Position numbers and translations under genes: made by a program
The notes under the pieces: generated by a model
What the model was told of the DNA's origin: nothing
Databases searched by the model: none
What the model saw: only the letters and a program-made list of their open reading frames with translations
In this document: positions 9,105 through 17,734 of the stretch, in pieces
Layout: every line of letters begins with the position of its first letter
Numbering within the stretch: the stretch's first letter is position 1
NCBI RefSeq assembly: GCF_002078355.1
Contig: NZ_CP015363.1
Location: 1,054,001-1,118,000, forward strand
Origin: Ferroplasma acidiphilum
GTDB taxonomy: Archaea > Thermoplasmatota > Thermoplasmata > Thermoplasmatales > Thermoplasmataceae
Direction of reading: 5' to 3'
DNA length: 64,000 nucleotides

Positions 9105-9762
9105 TATTATTATTTGCTTTAAAGAGGTTTTTCAGGACCTTGAAATCCACAAAACCTATCCATAGAAGCAATATACCGAAAAATTCTGCGTAGTATAGAA
9201 AAGCCGGGAATTCAACAATATATAACGTACCTGCAACGCTAACTATTATAACTCCTACAACAATGCTTAATAATTTAGGATTCTTTGTTTTAATATAACT
9301 GGTTAAAGAGATGTAGATAAGCAGAATAGCTGCCGGGAATGTTACAGTTATAGACGATATGGATATCAATATAGGTAGGACTCCGTATACAACACCATGG
9401 GTTACTATATCTCCCACGTGGGAAATAACTGCAGAAACTATAACAAAAACAGTTGATATTATCATGTAAATGCCATAATAAATTGTAATATTATGCTTTT
9501 TAAGAAGCAGGACTGACCCGAGGGCAAGGAGTTCCACAAGTACTGCTACCAGAATTAGATATGATTTCATCAACAGAGGTGTCTCATAATTTGTTGAGAA
9601 CACAACTTCAAGCGCTACTGAGATTGAAAATACCCAGAGTCCGGAGGTCCATGCCAGTAAATTTAATTGCTTTTTCCTTATATAATTGGAGGAAATCAAA
9701 ATTGACAGCCCTAAGCTTAAAATCAAAATAATTATAGTTGATATTACTGCTAAAATATACAT
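9085..9762 (-). CDS. Hypothetical seven-helix membrane protein
   Basis: A 225-aa protein, almost entirely hydrophobic, with about seven predicted transmembrane helices separated by short basic or polar loops (NYIRKKQ, LKKHN, SYIKTKNPK). The topology resembles the N-terminal 7TM sensor regions of some archaeal signalling proteins, but no kinase or other output domain is attached and no retinal-type lysine motif was recognised. The start is supported by a ribosome site: GGTGA at 9768-9772, about 5-9 bases before the ATG. Function unknown. Confidence 0.6.
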   Translation of the reverse strand: MYILAVISTIIILILSLGLSILISSNYIRKKQLNLLAWTSGLWVFSISVALEVVFSTNYETPLLMKSYLILVAVLVELLALGSVLLLKKHNITIYYGIYMIISTVFVIVSAVISHVGDIVTHGVVYGVLPILISISSITVTFPAAILLIYISLTSYIKTKNPKLLSIVVGVIIVSVAGTLYIVEFPAFLYYAEFFGILLLWIGFVDFKVLKNLFKANNNIAPKKQ

Positions 9763-10149
9763 TTAAACTTCACCTTTAACACTTTATTTTTATTTACCAC
9801 ATCCTATTGTTTCCCTATAAGATGTAGTTTTACTTATAATGGTAAACATTTATTTAAATATGTTTAAATTCAAGTTTACAGGAATAATATTTCTAAATTT
9901 TAGCGTTTCAAACTGTTTTTATGTCATAGACTGTTATGTAGAATTGAAAGTGTCAAGAATCTCTTAAATTAAAATTTCTATTATAGTAAAGTTAGAAACA
10001 GCATAAGTTACTGCCGCTTTTAAATATGTAAAAATATATTGATAAAAAATAAAAAAACACTATTGGATGAGATACATAATAATGTATAATTTCTATTGTT
10101 TATATGTCTGTTTCAAAAAGATTAAATATAATTGCGTATATTTATGTAT
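9763..10149. promoter_or_regulatory. Divergent intergenic region with imperfect palindrome
   Basis: AT-rich region between the divergent 7TM protein and the heme-oxygenase-fold gene. It contains an inverted repeat, AAACAT (9844-9849) and ATGTTT (9860-9865), around an A/T core, and a TATA-like TTAAATATA (10122-10130) that would direct leaderless transcription of the rightward gene. No small ORF or RNA gene was seen. Confidence 0.4.
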
Positions 10150-10821
10150 ATGCAACAATCGGATTTTTATGGAGAAATAAAAAGAGTTGTAAAGAGCCAC
10201 TCAGCAACTGATAATGATTTCATCAATAGATTTTCCAGAGGCGATATTAGCGATGAGGAATTTAAAAGATTTTCTATTGAGTTTTACCATTTTACCAGGG
10301 AATGGCCAGAAATACTGGCAAAATTGCTGGTAAGCACAGAGAATGAAAACGACGCATATGAATTAACAGGCATTCTAGTCTCCGAATTGGGAAGTGGCGA
10401 TTCTGGGAAAAGGCACGAATTGCTTTACAGAAGATACCTGAGGTCTATTGGCTTTAAACCAGAAGAACTTGTAAAAAGAGAACAGCTTTCTACAACAAAG
10501 GGATGGCTTGACGGGATGAGAGAATATTTTTCCTCTGACCACGCAAAGGCATTAGGTGCAGAATTTGCACTTGAAAATATGGCAATACCAATGTGGGATA
10601 AACTTCTGCCTGGGCTAAAGATCATGAAAGAAAGGAAATATAAAGACATGGATATGCTTTATTTCACATTCCACAGGGAACTGGAATCAACCCATGAAGA
10701 TGCTATGGAAAATGTAATAGGAGTACACAGCAATGACCAGAAAGAACAATTTATCTCCAGTGCAAAGGGAATGCTTGATCTTGAAGAGAAATTCTGGCTT
10801 GGCCTTGCCGATAGAAAATAA
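10150..10821 (+). CDS. Heme-oxygenase-fold (TenA/PqqC-like) protein
   Basis: An all-helical protein of about 224 aa resembling the TenA/PqqC/CADD superfamily. Members are thiaminases, PQQ synthase or non-heme di-iron oxygenases. The pattern E-x-YHFTREWP, SELGSGDSGKRHELLYRRYL and FTFHRELESTHEDAMENVI supplies spaced Glu/His/Asp residues of the kind used as metal ligands in the iron-binding branch, so a small-molecule oxidase is more likely than a thiaminase; this is inference. TTG 10132 and ATG 10144 are alternative starts in frame. ATG 10150 fits the TATA box at 10122-10130 best. Confidence 0.65.
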   Translation: MQQSDFYGEIKRVVKSHSATDNDFINRFSRGDISDEEFKRFSIEFYHFTREWPEILAKLLVSTENENDAYELTGILVSELGSGDSGKRHELLYRRYLRSIGFKPEELVKREQLSTTKGWLDGMREYFSSDHAKALGAEFALENMAIPMWDKLLPGLKIMKERKYKDMDMLYFTFHRELESTHEDAMENVIGVHSNDQKEQFISSAKGMLDLEEKFWLGLADRK

Positions 10822-10932
10822 TTCTACATACACAAAGTTTTTATAAATTTCAATTTTCACTATTGAAGAATAAAAGCATATTTTTTGTTTGCTTAGAATT
10901 TGTTAATTAATTTTATTAAAATTATAAAATTA

Positions 10933-11325
10933 TTATTTCTGGTTTGCCCCTTTTGATTTTAAGGCCCCTGTTGAAAAGTATATCGCGCCTGATATTATTA
11001 TCATTATAACATCAAGTATGATACTATCTATTGCGGACGCTGTCCATGGGAGCCTTTCATTAAATACCGGAGCTATACTTATTCTTGACTCTAATAGTAA
11101 TATAGTATCAAGTATATAGAATATAAAAACAGGCAAGTAGAATTCTTTTTTATCACTTACGTATATCATTGCGGATACTATAGCAATTGCAATAACAAAT
11201 CCGAAGAATGCTTTTACTATATATGGCAAAGTTAGCCCCAATAAAGTCATATGTATTCCAGCCCATATAGCTGAGCCCAATATTCCCAGCCATCTTAAAA
11301 TATCAATTGCCTTATTTGTTGCCAT
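10933..11325 (-). CDS. Hypothetical four-helix membrane protein
   Basis: A 130-aa protein with four predicted transmembrane helices (roughly residues 8-30, 33-53, 60-78 and 98-120), a charged loop YVSDKKEF between helices two and three, and a basic C-terminus (ALKSKGANQK). No family recognised. The ATG is preceded on its strand by a TATA-like AAATATTTATAAATT, so it is probably leaderless. An inverted repeat lies just upstream of that box. Confidence 0.6.
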   Translation of the reverse strand: MATNKAIDILRWLGILGSAIWAGIHMTLLGLTLPYIVKAFFGFVIAIAIVSAMIYVSDKKEFYLPVFIFYILDTILLLESRISIAPVFNERLPWTASAIDSIILDVIMIIISGAIYFSTGALKSKGANQK

Positions 11326-11358
11326 GATTTGATTATGGAAAACAATTTATAAATATTT

Positions 11359-11376
11359 TTCTGACAATTATCAGAA
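11359..11376. promoter_or_regulatory. 6-6-6 inverted repeat upstream of membrane protein gene
   Basis: TTCTGA-CAATTA-TCAGAA is a perfect inverted repeat placed immediately upstream of the TATA-like box (about 11346-11358) of the leftward gene. The position suits binding of a transcription activator, or a repressor that blocks TBP/TFB. Confidence 0.4.
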
Positions 11377-11586
11377 TTTTGTGTTGAAGATAAATAATTC
11401 ATGAAATACCTATTTCATAGCATTGCAAATTGTTCTGCAATAAAAAGAAATAAATGAGAATAAATTGTGTGTGAACTGTATGAAAATTATCAGTTGTCTT
11501 TATTCCAGATCGTATGGTTATGCTGTGTATTAGATGGCACAAAAATGTAATTTTTTATATAATAAAAAAAATTAAGTTTAAAATAT

Positions 11587-12735
11587 TCAATCTTTTCCTG
11601 CTTTCCATGAATACATATAATTTTTATCCTTTACAGATTCAGCTTTTTCCGTTGGCATCAGCCATTTATATGACTCAACCATAATTGCAACTTCGTCCGT
11701 TTTTGTGGCGCCCAGGCTATTTTCCACAACCCCAGGCTGTGGCCCATGGATTATCCCGTGCACATGCATGGTTATTGATTTCTCTCCTATGCCCTTTCTG
11801 CTCATAAAGTTCCCGGAGGAATAGAATATGAGTTCATCGGAATCAATATTATTGTGGTAATATGGTATGGGTATTGCCCTTTCATGGAAGTCAAATAATC
11901 TCGGGAGGAAAGCCCCTATCATAAAATGGTCTGCTTCGAACACTGTGTGGACAGGCGGTGGCATGTGCAATTTACCTACAATAGGTGCAAATTTGTCTAT
12001 ATTTATTGTGAATGGGTACAGATAACCATCATAGCCCTCTAAATCCAGTACAGGGTAAGTTCTGGTAATGTTAAGATAGTAACTGCCGTAGTCAACCATT
12101 ATATGGTATTCGCCAGGAGATTCAGTGCTTTCATGAAATTCCGGGATTTCAATATCCCTTGTGTAATATGGCATGCCCTCTTTTATCTGCCCGTATTTAT
12201 TCATGTAATGTGCAGGTATATCCATATGGTCTGATGAAATTGTGAAAAAGAAGAAAGACCGCTCATCCATAACTGCGCGGTATGTTGTTCCCCTTGGAAT
12301 ATAAATGAAATCCCCTTTCCTGAATTTCAGCGTGCCAAATGGCGATTCGATGGAACCTTTGCCGGATTGTACATAAAAAACCTCATCGCAGAGGGCATTC
12401 CTGAAATAGGTATCAGGGCTTGTATCTGTATCTATTATTCCTGTGCTTGTGGAATCATTGTAGAAAAGAGTCTGCCTGCCTGTGTAGAAGTTATTGAGCT
12501 TTCCAAGCATTCCGGTCTTTATATGCCTGTGTTCTACAAGATCTACACTGGATAATTTTTCCCTGTATTCCACAGAGGTTTTTTCAATTTCTGCCGGGTC
12601 ATATTTGTGGTATAGCAATGAATATTTTCCATCAAATGCCTTCAATCCAAATAGCTCTTCCTTAAAAATATGTGACCTGTCATCGTATGTATGGCGCTGT
12701 TCAGGCACCTTCCCTTTTTTTACATAATAAACCAT
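11587..12735 (-). CDS. hmgA: Homogentisate 1,2-dioxygenase
   Basis: Opens the homogentisate ring with O2 to give maleylacetoacetate. Residues 130-150 form a cupin strand pair (RKGDFIYIPRGT). The family iron ligands appear to be His294 and Glu301 in PYYHNNIDSDE and His330 in IIHGPQPG, matching the His/Glu/His site of characterised homogentisate dioxygenases. Length 382 aa is shorter than the ~440 aa eukaryotic enzymes but normal for short prokaryotic forms. Its ATG directly follows the TAA of the fumarylacetoacetase gene, with a GGTGGTG ribosome site inside that gene's end. It is the last gene of the three-gene tyrosine catabolic operon. Confidence 0.9.
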   Translation of the reverse strand: MVYYVKKGKVPEQRHTYDDRSHIFKEELFGLKAFDGKYSLLYHKYDPAEIEKTSVEYREKLSSVDLVEHRHIKTGMLGKLNNFYTGRQTLFYNDSTSTGIIDTDTSPDTYFRNALCDEVFYVQSGKGSIESPFGTLKFRKGDFIYIPRGTTYRAVMDERSFFFFTISSDHMDIPAHYMNKYGQIKEGMPYYTRDIEIPEFHESTESPGEYHIMVDYGSYYLNITRTYPVLDLEGYDGYLYPFTINIDKFAPIVGKLHMPPPVHTVFEADHFMIGAFLPRLFDFHERAIPIPYYHNNIDSDELIFYSSGNFMSRKGIGEKSITMHVHGIIHGPQPGVVENSLGATKTDEVAIMVESYKWLMPTEKAESVKDKNYMYSWKAGKD

Positions 12736-13623
12736 TTACACCACCCTGTTAACTAAATTGCCTAATTGTGGAGATTCAAGACTCACCTCATCCCCGGGCT
12801 TAAGCCAGCCATACTTCTCCGAACCAAGTTCAAGAATGCAGCCTGTGCCAAATGTACCGCTACCTATTACATCACCGGGCAACAGAGGTACTGATTCAGA
12901 TGCCCGTTCCAGCAGTTCTGAAAAGCTGAAATAAATATTCTTTAAATTATTGTGAGAGTATAATTTTCCATTAACATAGCCCTTAAGATCTATATTGATT
13001 TTTCCGCCTTCTGATTCACTGAGTATTTCATCCTTTGTCACAAGGAATGGCCCGAATGACGTAGCATAATCCTTTCCCTTGGCAGGGCCGAGCATTACTT
13101 TCATCTCTTCCTTCTGGATATCCCTCAGGCTCCAGTCATTCATTGTTATGAATCCAAATATGGCATCCATGCAGTTTTCATGGCAGTCAATCGTCCTGTT
13201 GCCTATGACAGCAGCAACTTCCATTTCATAGTCAAAGGCCTTGCTTTTTTCAGGATATTTAATTTTATATCCCGATGGGTAAACATTGGGTGTGCATGAA
13301 AAGTAGAAAACTGGAAAATCGTACCATTCTTTAATCATATCCAGGCCCTTGTTCTTTCTTGCATTTTTTACATGGTCTTCAAAGGCATAGAAATCACGCA
13401 CAGACCTCATTCCCGGTATGGGTACGCCATATTTTACTGTGTCCGGTTTTATGGCATACTTATCATCCAGCTTTAAATTTATAATTTTATCGTAGAGATT
13501 ATAGAATTCCCTCACCAGTTCATCTTCCTGCATATTCAGCATTGGAGCCATTTCATAATATTTTCCTTCCTGGTATATACAGTACCGGTAAGATCCGGAA
13601 TATTCAATAAGGCAGATCTTCAT
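12736..13623 (-). CDS. fahA: Fumarylacetoacetase (FAH family)
   Basis: Hydrolyses fumarylacetoacetate to fumarate and acetoacetate. Metal ligands of the FAH fold are visible: Asp77 in RDFYAFEDH (with catalytic His84), Glu133 and Glu135 in YEMEVAAVIG, and Asp163 in MNDWSLRDIQ. GSGTFGTGC near the C-terminus is the family's conserved glycine loop. At 295 aa it is a short form lacking part of the N-terminal SH3-like domain. The ATG overlaps the hpd stop by four bases (ATGA), so the two are translationally coupled. Position in the operon argues for true fumarylacetoacetase, and possibly direct maleylacetoacetate hydrolysis, rather than a generic FAH-fold hydrolase. Confidence 0.88.
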   Translation of the reverse strand: MKICLIEYSGSYRYCIYQEGKYYEMAPMLNMQEDELVREFYNLYDKIINLKLDDKYAIKPDTVKYGVPIPGMRSVRDFYAFEDHVKNARKNKGLDMIKEWYDFPVFYFSCTPNVYPSGYKIKYPEKSKAFDYEMEVAAVIGNRTIDCHENCMDAIFGFITMNDWSLRDIQKEEMKVMLGPAKGKDYATSFGPFLVTKDEILSESEGGKINIDLKGYVNGKLYSHNNLKNIYFSFSELLERASESVPLLPGDVIGSGTFGTGCILELGSEKYGWLKPGDEVSLESPQLGNLVNRVV

Positions 13624-14699
13624 AGATTGCCTCTCATAGCCTGGTCTCTTTCAATAGATTCGAAGAGAGCCTTAAAGTTCCCTGCACCGAATGATTTTGC
13701 CCCTTTCCTTTCGATGACTTCGAAGAATACTGTGGGCCTGTCTGTCAGTGGTTTTGTAAATATCTGTAGCAGGTATCCATCATCATCACGGTCTACAAGT
13801 ATATTCAGTTTTTTAAGTTCTTCAATATCCTCATCCACATTGCCTACCCTTTCGGTTAACGTATCATAGTAGGACTCAGGTGTCGGAAGGAATTGTATTC
13901 CATTTTCTTTCATCTTTGATACAGTTTCTATTATATTATCCGTTTTTAGTGCTATATGCTGCACGCCCTGTGAATTATAATAATCCAGGTATTCCTGTAT
14001 CTGTGATTTTTTTAATCCCTGTGCGGGTTCATTTATTGGAAATACTATATTGTCGTTATATTTGACAACCTTGGACCTGAGGGCAGAATAGTCAGTCCTT
14101 ATCATTTTGTCATCAAATGTTACAAGCTGGCTAAAGTTCATATTTTTGATATAATAATTAACCCACTGGTCCATTTCCCCTTCGTAGACGTTCCCAACAA
14201 CATGGTCAACTTTGTATATTCCGGTGTCAGAAGCATGTGTATCTTCTTCCCTATACCCGGGGAGAAAGCCCTTATAATCCCCCTTTTCTATCATAGTATG
14301 TATTGTATCGCCATATGTTTGCATTACAGCCTTTCTGATTTTTCCATTATCGTCTTTCTCCTCTTTAATTGATGAAACTTTAATGTTTCTAGATTCCAGG
14401 TGTTTTTTTGTAAATTCTATATCATCAACTTCCAGTGATATATCCCTGACTCCATCGCCGTGAAGGCTTATTGAATCGTTTATTTCAGAATGCTTTTCCA
14501 TTGAACTGGAGAACACAAGATTTATGTCGCCTTTGCTCAATACATATGAGGATTTGGCACGGTTGCCTGTTTCAAGCCCTGAGTAAGCCTTAAGGTCAAG
14601 CCCCAGACCCCTTTCCATAAAATATGACCAGGTCTTGGCACTGGAAACATAGAACTCTATATGATTTATTTTTTTAAAAAGTTCGTCGTTACTATACAT
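13620..14699 (-). CDS. hpd: 4-hydroxyphenylpyruvate dioxygenase
   Basis: Converts 4-hydroxyphenylpyruvate, the transamination product of tyrosine, to homogentisate using Fe(II) and O2. Two vicinal-oxygen-chelate domains are present. The C-terminal one carries the iron triad His166 (VDHVVGN), His248 (VQHIALKTDN) and Glu327 (VFFEVIERKG). The C-terminal GAGNFKALFESIERDQ is the helix that closes the active site in the family. Length 359 aa is standard. First gene of the leftward operon with fahA and hmgA; a TATA-like AAAATATATATT lies 25-35 bases upstream, divergent from acetoacetyl-CoA synthetase. Confidence 0.95.
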   Translation of the reverse strand: MYSNDELFKKINHIEFYVSSAKTWSYFMERGLGLDLKAYSGLETGNRAKSSYVLSKGDINLVFSSSMEKHSEINDSISLHGDGVRDISLEVDDIEFTKKHLESRNIKVSSIKEEKDDNGKIRKAVMQTYGDTIHTMIEKGDYKGFLPGYREEDTHASDTGIYKVDHVVGNVYEGEMDQWVNYYIKNMNFSQLVTFDDKMIRTDYSALRSKVVKYNDNIVFPINEPAQGLKKSQIQEYLDYYNSQGVQHIALKTDNIIETVSKMKENGIQFLPTPESYYDTLTERVGNVDEDIEELKKLNILVDRDDDGYLLQIFTKPLTDRPTVFFEVIERKGAKSFGAGNFKALFESIERDQAMRGNL

Positions 14700-14817
14700 A
14701 GAAGCTTATTTACATTATACAATATATATTTTACGGTAATTATATATGCATGAGAGTATCATGCACGAACATATATGCTTAAAGCAATTTATTTATATAA
14801 AGATATGTTGAAGCATT
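14700..14817. promoter_or_regulatory. Divergent promoter of tyrosine and acetoacetate genes
   Basis: A 118-base region holding two outward promoters. Leftward, an A/T-rich TATA stretch at about 14720-14733 serves hpd. Rightward, TTTATATAAA at 14789-14798 serves acetoacetyl-CoA synthetase with the ATG about 25 bases on. The palindrome at 14748-14764 sits between them. Confidence 0.55.
14748..14764. promoter_or_regulatory. Operator-like palindrome GCATGA-N5-TCATGC
   Basis: A perfect 6-bp inverted repeat with a 5-base spacer (GAGTA), centred between the two divergent TATA boxes. The half-site spacing of about one helical turn suits a dimeric helix-turn-helix regulator that could control both directions together, presumably in response to tyrosine or a pathway intermediate. 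The regulator is not identifiable from this window. Confidence 0.45.
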
Positions 14818-16758
14818 ATGGATACAGGGGCAAAAAAACTCTGGGAACCAGTGAATGAATATAAAGAAAAATCAACAATGAATCAATTTTTAAATTATGT
14901 GAATACAAATAATCATACTAATATCAATAGTTATAAGGAGCTGTGGGAATGGTCTGTAAAAAATCCTGAAATCTTCTGGGGAGCACTTGCAGATTTCTCC
15001 GGACTGAATTTGGGGGAATACAGTTCTATATTATCTGGAAACAATGTAAATGCCAGATGGTTTGAAGGTGCAATGGTTAATTACGCCGATCGTGTGTACA
15101 GAATGCGTGATATGGAAAAAGCTGCGATTATTTCATATAATGAAGAAGGAAAAGAGCAGGTTATAACTTACCATGGCCTGTGGCAAAAAGTTTCTTCTCT
15201 CGCTGCATATTTTCAAAACAACGGGATAGCTGCTGGTGACACTGTCTGCGCATATATCGGGAATATACCTGAGGCTGTGATAGCTTTCCTTGCAACAGCG
15301 TCCATAGGGGCAATATGGTCGTCATGCTCTCCCGATTTCGGCATTAAAGGCGTTATAGAGCGATTCTCGCAGATTTCCCCTAAGGTGCTGGTAGTTTCCC
15401 CGGAATACTCATACAACGGCAAATTATATGACAGAACTGAAAATGCAATTAAAATTTTGAAATCACTTCCTGAAGTACGGATTGCAATAACTACCGGAAA
15501 TAAAGAAATACATAATTTCACAAAGATGATTTCAATTCCAGACAGCAATGGTGATTTTATGCCGGTAAAGGTTGAATTTTCACATCCACTATGGATACTT
15601 TATTCCTCTGGTACAACAGGAAAACCAAAAGCAATTGTGCACGGACATGGTGGAATACTCCTGGAACATTTGAAGGTAATAATGCTGCATATGAATATTA
15701 GGGAAAATAGTGTATTCACATGGGCTACCACAACAGGGTGGATGATGTGGAATGTCCTTGTTAGCGGACTGCTGGCCGGTTCAACTATATTTCTCTACGA
15801 TGGGAGCCTGTCATATCCTGATACAGGCATACTATGGAAACTATCCGAAAAATACGGTATCACACATTTAGGTGTCAGTGCTGCTTATATTGGAGCATTG
15901 ATGGATTCCGGGATAAAAATTAAGGATCAGTATCAGCTGGATAAACTCGAGTTTATAGGGTCAACAGGCAGCCCATTATCCCCTGCTGCTTTTGAATTCG
16001 TATATAAACACATTAAAGGCAATGTATGGCTTTCCTCTTTAAGCGGTGGAACAGACCTCTGTTCTGCTATCTGCCTTGGTTCGCCTACACTGCCTGTGTA
16101 TAGTGGCATGCTCCAGTGCAGAGGGCTCGGAGCACATGTAGAGGCACTTGATCCGGATGGGAAGCCAGTAGTCAATGAAAAGGGCGAGCTTGCAATAATG
16201 GATCCGATGCCAGACATGCCGGTATTTTTCTGGAACGACCCGGATAAAACACGTTACTATGAGAGTTATTATGACTATTATCCCGGCATATGGAGGCACG
16301 GCGATTATATTTCCATAGATGATGAGGGCAGGGTAATAATTTATGGCAGATCCGATGCAATATTGAACCGCAACGGTATAAGGATCGGAACAGGCGAGAT
16401 ATATTCATCCCTCAATGGGATCGAAATGGTGGACGATTCCATTGTTATAGGTTATACGGATTCCAGGAAAATATACAGAATAGCACTTTTTGTTGTTCTG
16501 AAAGGAAATACAGAACTTGATGATAATCTGGTTAGGGCCATTAAAAGCAAAATCAGGGATGACCTTTCACCCAGGCATGTTCCTGATTATATTTTCCAAG
16601 CCCCGTCTGTGCCTTATACTTTAAATGGGAAGAAAATGGAGGTTCCGGTAAGAAGAATTCTTGAAGGCGAATTGCCAGAACATATCTTGAACAGGGATTC
16701 CGTTAAAAATCCAGATTCCCTGGATTATTATGTTGCAATAGGGAAAACTATTTTCTGA
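14818..16758 (+). CDS. Acetoacetyl-CoA synthetase
   Basis: Activates acetoacetate with ATP and CoA to acetoacetyl-CoA, which thiolase can split to two acetyl-CoA. ANL-superfamily adenylate-forming enzyme of 646 aa, the usual length. Visible motifs are the phosphate loop YSSGTTGKPKAIVHGHGG, TTTGWMMWN, the domain-hinge YGRSDAILNRNGIRIG and the catalytic Lys in TLNGKKMEVPVRR. The N-terminal WFEGAMVNYADRVYR is typical of acetoacetate and acetate CoA ligases. Divergence from the hpd-fahA-hmgA operon, whose end product is acetoacetate, makes acetoacetate the most likely substrate over acetate. Confidence 0.9.
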   Translation: MDTGAKKLWEPVNEYKEKSTMNQFLNYVNTNNHTNINSYKELWEWSVKNPEIFWGALADFSGLNLGEYSSILSGNNVNARWFEGAMVNYADRVYRMRDMEKAAIISYNEEGKEQVITYHGLWQKVSSLAAYFQNNGIAAGDTVCAYIGNIPEAVIAFLATASIGAIWSSCSPDFGIKGVIERFSQISPKVLVVSPEYSYNGKLYDRTENAIKILKSLPEVRIAITTGNKEIHNFTKMISIPDSNGDFMPVKVEFSHPLWILYSSGTTGKPKAIVHGHGGILLEHLKVIMLHMNIRENSVFTWATTTGWMMWNVLVSGLLAGSTIFLYDGSLSYPDTGILWKLSEKYGITHLGVSAAYIGALMDSGIKIKDQYQLDKLEFIGSTGSPLSPAAFEFVYKHIKGNVWLSSLSGGTDLCSAICLGSPTLPVYSGMLQCRGLGAHVEALDPDGKPVVNEKGELAIMDPMPDMPVFFWNDPDKTRYYESYYDYYPGIWRHGDYISIDDEGRVIIYGRSDAILNRNGIRIGTGEIYSSLNGIEMVDDSIVIGYTDSRKIYRIALFVVLKGNTELDDNLVRAIKSKIRDDLSPRHVPDYIFQAPSVPYTLNGKKMEVPVRRILEGELPEHILNRDSVKNPDSLDYYVAIGKTIF

Positions 16759-16802
16759 TTTCCATGGCGTTATAATTTTATAGATATTGCATATGCACAG
16801 GT

Positions 16803-17732
16803 ATGGCAAAAATCAATATTGAAAATGGAAATAAACCATATAACACTGAGAGCGACCTATCTTCTGTTTTTGGCCAGGATGACCAGCGGGGAAACCTGAA
16901 CCTGATTGATAATATAAAGGTAATGAAATCACTTAAAATACCTGAGACTGGAAAAGTATATCGCATGTCACATACTATTTACAACGGAATGGCAGACAGG
17001 CCTACACATGGCCCATATTTCTTTGATATTATGTTGAGGCCCTATGATAATGGCTTTACGGAAAAATATGCCAATAAATATGGCCCTTCACTTGGCAGGC
17101 TTGAAATGTGTGACCATACCGGGACACATTTTGATGCACTGTCCCATATGGCTTATGATGGGAAGTTTTTCAACAACATCCCGGTAAATGATGTAATTAC
17201 AAATACAGGCTATAAAAAGCTTGGAGTAGAAAATGCAGGGCCAATTATAACTGGTGGAATAATGGTTGATGCAGCCGCAGCCAGTGGTACTGATATTCTA
17301 GAGGGGGGTTACCCGATTACTGTGCAGGAAGTTAAAAAATTCCTGAAAGATAACAGCATAACCCCGGAACCGGGGGATGCAATGTTTTTCCATACCGGGG
17401 CTTCTTCAAAGTTTTCAAATCCAGGCAAATACGACAAATTTTATGATTCTTCTGCTGGAATAGGGTACGAACTTGCCAGGTATTTAAACGAACTAAAAAT
17501 TTCAGTAACAGGGAGTGATACTCCTTCATCGGAAGTTGTTCCACCCGAGGATAGGAATACAAGATTGCCGGTACACCAGTATTTAATTGCCAAAGCTGGA
17601 ATACATATAATAGACAACCTTAGCCTCCACAGAATGGCAAAGGACAGGGCTTACCGCTTCCTATTTGTATGCTCGCCCATACCTTTCATGGGAGCCACTG
17701 CATCACCTGTTTCCCCTGTTGCAATAGTATAA
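16803..17732 (+). CDS. Cyclase-family metal-dependent hydrolase (kynurenine formamidase-like)
   Basis: Member of the cyclase/KynB fold, recognised by the metal motif DHTGTHFDALSHM (His105, His109, Asp111, His115). Characterised relatives hydrolyse N-formylkynurenine, isatin or cyclic amides. The 309-aa length is longer than KynB (~210 aa) and matches the extended putative-cyclase branch. It lies 44 bases after acetoacetyl-CoA synthetase on the same strand, so it is probably co-transcribed. No tryptophan-degradation genes are nearby, so a role in the tyrosine pathway or another ring or amide hydrolysis should be considered; this is inference. Confidence 0.8.
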   Translation: MAKINIENGNKPYNTESDLSSVFGQDDQRGNLNLIDNIKVMKSLKIPETGKVYRMSHTIYNGMADRPTHGPYFFDIMLRPYDNGFTEKYANKYGPSLGRLEMCDHTGTHFDALSHMAYDGKFFNNIPVNDVITNTGYKKLGVENAGPIITGGIMVDAAAASGTDILEGGYPITVQEVKKFLKDNSITPEPGDAMFFHTGASSKFSNPGKYDKFYDSSAGIGYELARYLNELKISVTGSDTPSSEVVPPEDRNTRLPVHQYLIAKAGIHIIDNLSLHRMAKDRAYRFLFVCSPIPFMGATASPVSPVAIV

Positions 17733-17734
17733 TT

